Origin: Schoenoplectus triqueter
Taxonomy: Eukaryota > Streptophyta > Magnoliopsida > Poales > Cyperaceae
NCBI GenBank assembly: GCA_964058805.1
Contig: CAXKVV010001762.1
Coordinates: 1-27,856 of the forward strand
DNA length: 27,856 bases
Direction of reading: 5' to 3'
The notes under the pieces were generated by a model. It had not been told where the DNA came from and searched no databases. It saw nothing but the letters and a program-made list of their open reading frames with translations. The position numbers and the translations under genes are program-made. Shown one piece after another: positions 22,639 to 27,856 of this stretch. The first letter of the stretch is position 1, and the number at the start of each line of letters is the position of its first letter.

Positions 22639-22853
22639 CGCTTGAGATAGATCCACAACCCTTTGAATTCAAAAATTGATTCAAATGGTTCGAGAACCAT
22701 TGATTTTGCATCGGAATTCATAATAATTATTAAAAGTACGAATTTCAGATCTTGAGGTCTGTTAAAAGTATAAATCCAGATACAAAATCAACGGCCCGAA
22801 AACCCTTCGAACTAATTTTTGTGTTCGAAGGACTGCAGATTTACCGAGACTCC
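22639..22853. mobile_element. 215-bp foldback miniature element with 10-bp target duplication
   Basis: Nearly the whole element is one inverted repeat. The left arm contains CAAAAATTGATTCAAATGGT and CATTGATTTTGCATCGG; the reverse complement of the right arm contains CAAAAATTAGTTCGAAGGGT and CGTTGATTTTGTATCTGG. Direct repeats TTGATATTCG flank it (22629-22638, 22854-22863). Segment A has a single TTGATATTC at 473-481 with no insert, so the empty site is present in the same window. The duplication size suggests a Mutator-like origin. Confidence 0.88.
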
Positions 22854-23404
22854 TTGATATTCGGATAATTAATAAAAAAAATGGCTACATTTTGGGGACG
22901 TTCACTGATCAATTATTAGTTTATTATTTAGGATATATTGTTAAATGGCATACTGTTAATTTAAATTGAATATTAAGTTAATTTATCATTATGAGAATGT
23001 GGAAACATTATGTCTTCACGGTTACAGAAATGGTCTGAGTCAAATGCCACGTGTCGCTACTTCACGTCAAAAATGGGCTCTATTTGAGTCATGCAAAACA
23101 CCTAGAACTAAATCAGAAATGGGCTCTATTTTAGTATGTTTCATGTTAGTAAAAGGACTCCAAAGATTACTATAAGCCCAACTCTTCAATGGCTTTTACC
23201 TGCATATAAATGCCTGAACTGGACTCAGAAAGGAGCACCGGATTCGGTATATATCAAGCTCTTTTGAATTTGAAAAATAACTTAATATTTTGGCGACGTT
23301 CCATTTCTAAAAGCATATAATTTTTTTTTTGCTTATACGCGAACACTTACTGTAGTATTGGGTTTTGTAAATCTAATAATATACTTGTAATGCTCCGGGT
23401 TGAG

Positions 23405-23845
23405 CTCATACTAGGGGAGTCAATTATCGATCCAATCCGAAAATAAATAAGTCGGGTATAAATTTATTTATTTTGATCTGAATCGGATTGGGTCAACCTG
23501 ACCCGACCCACACACCCGAAATTTGCACTTCTTATTCGTGCAGTCGGCCGAAAATCTCATCATCAGAGCTATGTTGACTCAGGTAGTGAAAGTCGGTTGG
23601 TGTACGGACTGGTTCCCGAACCAATCTCCTTCGTCTGATCTAATGATGTGATTAATTAAGTTTTTTGAAGTAATTTTATAATTTAGTACTAATTATAGCT
23701 TAAATATACACTAATTATATACTAATTAAGATTAATTATAAATTAAATAATATTTAATTGCTTAAAATTATATAAAAATAATTAATAAATATTTAATTAT
23801 TTTATACGGGTCGGGTCGGATGTGTGTCTGACCATTATCTGATTG
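23405..23845. mobile_element. Probable hAT-type remnant with CCCGACCC motifs
   Basis: Begins near a TAGGGGAG tip and holds ACCTGACCCGACCCACAC on the left and GGGTCGGGTCGGATGTGTG on the right, i.e. the same motif in opposite orientation at the two ends, as in the subterminal regions of plant hAT elements. The right tip and target duplication were not found, so it may be truncated. Confidence 0.4.
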
Positions 23846-24215
23846 TTTTGTCATTCTCGAAAACTCGACGCAAACTTCTTAACTCAAACACTTAACGAAA
23901 ACTCGATAAAATCTATAACGGTTGAAAAGACGATAATTATAATCGAAACTCGAATAAATAAAAAGGGATTAACGTAAACACTCAATGCAATCAATTGATT
24001 TGATTAACGACTTCCGAACAAGCTAAGAAGAAACGTATAAAAGTGATTAATATGGCAAACACCGCAAATTGAACAAAAATGCATTAATTAAAGATTCCGA
24101 CATCTTATAAATACAGTAGAAATTTTGTCGAAATTTCTAAGAAAAAGACACTAATTTGAACGGACATTAATGGAGACATCAATCCAATTATATATAAACA
24201 CATGAAAATCACATA

Positions 24216-24955
24216 TAGGGGTACCCACGAGACGAGCTGACTCAAACTCGAACTCGTCTCGTGATGTTAACGAGACGAGTCAGCTCGTCTCTACAAACGG
24301 TTCCGAGCTACGAAGCTTAGTTCGAGATTGTCTCGTTAGGAGTCGAGCTAGTTGGAACTAGCTCATTTTTAACTCCTCTAATAAAATGATAGCGGAACAG
24401 TCTGAAACGATGTTATCACTCATCAGTAAAATCTTCAGCCATTGGAGGGTGGAAAAGAACTTATTTATTGTAATACGAGAAGAAGACAGAGAGCGCGAGA
24501 GAGTATGATTCTGGAGGTAGATATATAAAAGGCACAATATTTTTTAAATTAATTAATTTTGACATCTATGAGACATTAGGACTATAAGCCTATGACCCAT
24601 AAACTCACTGCAAAAAGAGAGAGCTATCAAAAAAATTCTCTCCATCACATCGATGGCCCCTGCTCCCTTTCTACTTGCTAGTTTTTTTTAGTTTCTAGAC
24701 TTTTTGATGATTCGCAAAGTTAAAGCCTACACTAGGCCATGCAAATAATTATTTAATCTAATTTAGTACCCTGCAACATATGTATCTGGATTTGGATGAG
24801 CCGAATTGATCAAAATTCGAACTCATCTCGTTACTTAATGAGCTGATTAACTCATCTCGTTAATAGCTCGAACTGATAACGAACGAGCTGATAACTAGTT
24901 GCAGTCGAGTCGAACACGAGCGAATCACGAGTTACAAATATTTTGTGCACTCCTA
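24216..24955. mobile_element. Non-autonomous hAT element, 740 bp
   Basis: The left tip TAGGGGTACCCACGA and the inverted right tip TAGGAGTGCACAA form the terminal repeat. ATCACATA (24208-24215) and ATCATATA (24956-24963) flank it, an 8-bp duplication with one change. Both ends are packed with CTCGAACTCGTCTCGT-like and GACGAGCTGA-like words in both orientations, the clustered subterminal motifs of this superfamily. The interior has no transposase frame. Confidence 0.75.
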
Positions 24956-25323
24956 ATCATATACCATATCCATCATGATAAGTGAGGGAATATCTCATAC
25001 ATCTACTGAAAAACTGGATTACATAGAGTCTCTTCCATTCACAATCATTTATAAATTAATTGAATCCTCCCCTTCAGGTTAACAAAAGAGTTAGCTCACA
25101 ATATGTATAATTATATATAATTTGATCAGCTTTAATTTATTAATATTTAATTAATTCAGACAATTCAGATGATATGGGCCAAGATCAATCAATTAATCTT
25201 TAACAACATAATGCAGATCAAATAAAAAAATCTAAACAACAAATAATATTATATATAAATTTAAAAAAAAAATCTAGTTACCTGATATGAGATGCTTTTA
25301 ATTCTCGACTCATACTTAACGAT

Positions 25324-25392
25324 ATACTCAAAGTTTACCATGATATCTCCGATTCTGGATTCTAACTACGATGATACTCAAAGTTTACCATG
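25324..25392. repeat. 19-bp direct repeat 50 bases apart
   Basis: ATACTCAAAGTTTACCATG occurs exactly at 25324-25342 and 25374-25392, immediately left of a GC-rich patch. It may be an insertion footprint or local duplication. Confidence 0.9.
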
Positions 25393-25575
25393 CACCTACT
25401 AACGCTTTATAGCGACCCTTGTGTAAGTGGTGTTCACTGCCAAGAGGATTTCCCTTTCCATGGCGTTCATCTGGACCATCTCCATTTCTTTCTGATCTTA
25501 ACGAAAGATACAAGGGATAGACACGTATCCCTTCCCCTTTGCCAGATAGAACGAGCAGAGACGCCAACTAGTTTT
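25393..25575. other. GC-rich patch, unrecognised; possible organellar or gene-derived insert
   Basis: Composition changes sharply from the AT-rich surroundings. Overlapping frames are open on both strands for about 60-73 codons, but neither gives a protein that I recognise. The minus-strand frame is Gly, Arg and His-rich. An insert of organelle DNA would explain the composition; I cannot confirm this by eye. Confidence 0.3.
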
Positions 25576-25611
25576 GTGTTTCTTTCGAATGTTTTACAAA
25601 ATAGTCCATGA

Positions 25612-26430
25612 GTTAATTATATATAATTATAAATAGACCAAATTAAATAAGCTTAATTTTAATTTCTAGGGTATTGCAATATTTTTTTGTTGATTGGTTA
25701 ATGGACATAAGCTTAACAAAATTTTAAAATTTAACATTTTAATTTCTAAGCTTAAATAAGTTTTGGTAAACGTATTGCAATAGACGAAAGTATTTTTCCC
25801 ACGTTAAAAAAATAACAAAACATGAAACAAAATTAACAGAAGAGGCCACAGCCTGCCTATTCATCATTTTTTTTTGAGAAAAAGTACGTATTCATCATTT
25901 GCAAGAAAGAAAGATCCCGCCTCAAAAGAACTTTACGAAGAACAATTCTCACCCATTACTCAGCCTTTAACATTGTTTGTCCTATCCATAGTTAAAATCA
26001 AGAAACAAATTATTATTTTTAAACAAAGTACCATATGGTACCAGTCTTCATTCCTTTACGAAAACCATTACAAAAGTTAGCATCAGCAATTGAGAAACAA
26101 ACTAATTTATAAACAAGAATATTTTATAAACAAAAGAAAAAAAATGCAATATGAGAACTAAGAATATTCCAAAACAAAATAATTATAAAATGTCAAAGGT
26201 TTAGGCCACAATATGCCAAAAAAATGTTAACCAACAAGTAGTTATGTACCTTTTGGGTATAATAAGGACATTTGAGAGACAGTTCACTAACCTGTTTTAT
26301 GAAATTATAATAGTGATATGCATGGATTTCATGACAGTAATGAAATGCACATATTGATGCCACGTGGAGATTGTACTACTGTGCATATGTGCCAAACAAT
26401 ATAATACAGTGTAGCAAAATGAAATGGTGC
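25612..26430. other. AT-rich intergenic DNA, nothing recognised
   Basis: No coding similarity, RNA gene or transposon end was seen. A CACGTGG word occurs near 26361. Confidence 0.5.
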
Positions 26431-26431
26431 C

Positions 26432-26540
26432 TTAATTTGTTTTCTTTTGAGCTTTGGAAACGGAATGCCTTGCTGTATCTTTTATTCCACTTTTCACTGT
26501 TGTACTTGCTGGATCAGCAATACATATGAAATAATTGTAA
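26432..26540 (-). other. Possible small terminal exon, Lys/Ser-rich C-terminus; unassigned
   Basis: The minus-strand frame ending TAA at 26432-26434 reads IADPASTTVKSGIKDTARHS and then VSKAQKKTN. Codon use looks coding-like and composition is higher in G+C than its flanks, but I do not recognise the protein and no clean acceptor or upstream exon is linked to it. It does not match the expected C-terminus of the CPP1-like gene to its right. Confidence 0.2.
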
Positions 26541-26585
26541 TAAACAAATAATACTATTCAGTAATACTGAGTCAATGCTGAGTTC

Positions 26586-26608
26586 ATTTACCAACTACAT
26601 TGGTAAAT
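26586..26608. repeat. Perfect 9-bp hairpin
   Basis: ATTTACCAA, loop CTACA, TTGGTAAAT. Isolated, with no known role. Confidence 0.8.
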
Positions 26609-26899
26609 CATCTTGTCCAGAACATAATCCTGATCAATTAGTTTACTACTCTGACATCTGACAACCTATGAGAATCAAAGTAAAGAAATTTAAAGACCTC
26701 TTTTCTAGAAGTCCTCCAAATAGACAGGGCCTCTTTTGTAAATGGTGGACAACAGAAAATAGAGAAATAGAGCAGCCTGTTTTCTCAAATTCCAACAAGA
26801 AACCTCTTTTGTAGAACTTTTGGAATTTCTTGATGTTGTAAGGGGCAAGGTCTTAAAAACATCTTCAAGAAAGGAATAAGTAGATAAAGGAGATCGTAC

Positions 26900-27340
26900 C
26901 CATAAAGAAAAGCCCAAAGCCGACTCTTGACACGTTGATAGAGGAAGTAAATGGTCAGACCAAGTGAAATGGCCACCTGAAAAGTGGGCCCATCTTCGGT
27001 AGGAAACAACACAGTACACCGAGAGCAACAAATGCAACTGCATTCTTCAAAACGACCTTTCTATATGGAGTCTCAAAGTGACTAGAGATAAATTGGAAAA
27101 CCCAAGATTGTGAAGCCTCCTTCAACTTCTTGTCAAGGTTGAATTTAGGGTTTTTCCTCTCAAAAAAGGCTTCCATGACGATAGTGTCATGTGCTGATTC
27201 AATTGCATCTATGCTTGGCTTATGACCAGCATATTTATTTATGAGAAAATTTCTAGCTGCTTGAATTTCTTCTGGGGATGCATCCCGCCGGACCCCTAGC
27301 CGTTGGTAAGGATCCTTGATATTTATTCGAGGAAATATAC
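26900..27340 (-). pseudogene. Fragment of a chloroplast CPP1-like (DUF3353, J-like domain) protein, frameshifted
   Basis: After an AG at 27342-27341 the minus strand reads IFPRINIKDPYQRLGV, then a J-like domain with SPEEIQAARNFLINKY and AGHKPSIDAIESAHDTIVM, then ERKNPKFNLDKKLKEA and a membrane segment NAVAFVALGVL. This is the conserved core of the CHAPERONE-LIKE PROTEIN OF POR1 family of plastid membrane proteins (Arabidopsis At2g20920/At3g51140 type), whose J-like domain lacks HPD. Near 27005-27015 the frame slips: FPTEDGPTFQVAISLG and YQRVKSRLWAFLYG continue in another frame. The change cannot be an intron because no bases separate the two parts. After FLYG there is a possible donor (GTACGA), but no downstream exon with the expected membrane segment was found as far as 25600. 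The N-terminal transit peptide would lie beyond the right edge. Either a pseudogene or a real gene with a sequence error plus an unseen exon. Confidence 0.75.
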
Positions 27341-27342
27341 CT

Positions 27343-27856
27343 AAATATATTAGCTACTAAATTACTAATGTTAGCACAAACTTATGAAATATTAATTAAA
27401 AAAATTTGTTGCAAACATTGATGTTATTTATAAACTCCACAAGGATAAAAATTACTCACTGAAATGAAAAATAATTTGTTTGCATTAGGGTCATCAACCT
27501 CAATCATTAGAGTCGATTATTCTTGTCCTTCTATTTTTATTTCTTTATTATCTCAGGGCTTTAGGAAAAATCCCCCAAAATTTATATCATTTGGCAGCAA
27601 AACTATGGTTGGAGATCCTAATCCTGTAATCCACCACTTGACACGGTCATGGTAAAGACATGTTCCAACAAAAGTGGAAAGCATCACCCCTACCATTTTC
27701 AGTCCTAGCAGTAACTTTGCAAGAAAATAATAGATAAGATATAATTTGTAAACATGGTAAAATTCTTGAAAATAATTTAACAAAGGTCCTCATCAAATCC
27801 CAAATATTGATACCGATACACACATTTTATTTTTCTTTTTTTCAGTGCAATATATT
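27343..27856 (-). other. Probable upstream intron or 5' part of the CPP1-like locus
   Basis: The sequence upstream of the CPP1-like exon is AT-rich. It includes a less AT-rich part at about 27560-27730 where a minus-strand frame is open (contains LLGLKMVGVMLSTFVG and HDRVKWWITGLGSP). I do not recognise that peptide and cannot join it to the exon in frame. It may be intron or another gene fragment. Confidence 0.3.

Larger units (their letters stand above)
18367..23282. repeat. Duplicated segment B, split by two insertions
   Basis: The parts homologous to segment A are 18367-18415 and 22573-23282. The first gap is the 4.2-kb insert 18416-22572; the second is the 215-bp element 22639-22853. The best-conserved part is 23041-23282, matching 1659-1922. 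It contains a CACGTG G-box (23049-23054) and TGGGCT motifs (near 23073 and 23121), so it may once have been promoter DNA, but no gene is attached that I can identify. Confidence 0.8.

Noticed and set aside
1..27856. CRISPR array, tRNA or rRNA genes
   Set aside because: No regularly spaced identical repeats with unique spacers, and no cloverleaf with a B-box-like GGTTCRANYC or rRNA core words were seen. TTTAAATCC near 16660 is inside a transposon.

Overview
This is nuclear DNA from a flowering plant, most likely a eudicot. It is AT-rich and has short GT-AG introns, many small non-autonomous DNA transposons, and genes typical of land plants. The species cannot be named from the sequence.

Two protein-coding loci can be supported, both on the minus strand. 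The main one is a complete 19-exon gene (9115 down to 2288) for a secreted glycoside hydrolase family 35 beta-galactosidase of 854 residues. It has a C-terminal SUEL-type galactose-binding lectin domain and most resembles the plant BGAL8 group. All 18 introns were placed by hand and keep the frame; both catalytic glutamates are present. Intron 2 is 1.8 kb, against roughly 0.07-0.45 kb for the others, because it carries a hAT-like element and a second repeat. The second locus, at the right edge (27340 down to 26900), is an internal part of a chloroplast J-like/DUF3353 protein (CPP1-like). It has a frameshift and no visible C-terminal exon, so it is probably a pseudogene or a copy with a sequence error.

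Layout: 1-373 is a GC-rich patch with an open minus-strand frame running off the edge, unrecognised. 357-1922 is duplicated segment A, interrupted by two inverted-repeat elements. 2288-9115 is the beta-galactosidase gene, with a TATA box near 9324. 9688-10675 is a Tourist-like element swollen by AT microsatellite. 10676-18190 is AT-rich intergenic DNA with tandem repeats and two related Mutator-like miniature elements. 18193-23282 is duplicated segment B, split by a roughly 4.2-kb insertion and by a 215-bp miniature element. 23400-24955 is hAT-derived sequence. 25300-26900 is mostly featureless, with one GC-rich patch.

The most informative finding is that segments A and B are paralogous and each carries an insertion that the other lacks. 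Each is therefore the natural empty site for the other's transposon and confirms 9-10 bp target duplications inside one window. I found no gene cluster or clearly new enzymatic system. The unusual content is transposon architecture, notably a miniature element holding four copies of a GC-rich palindrome that differ mainly in the central base.
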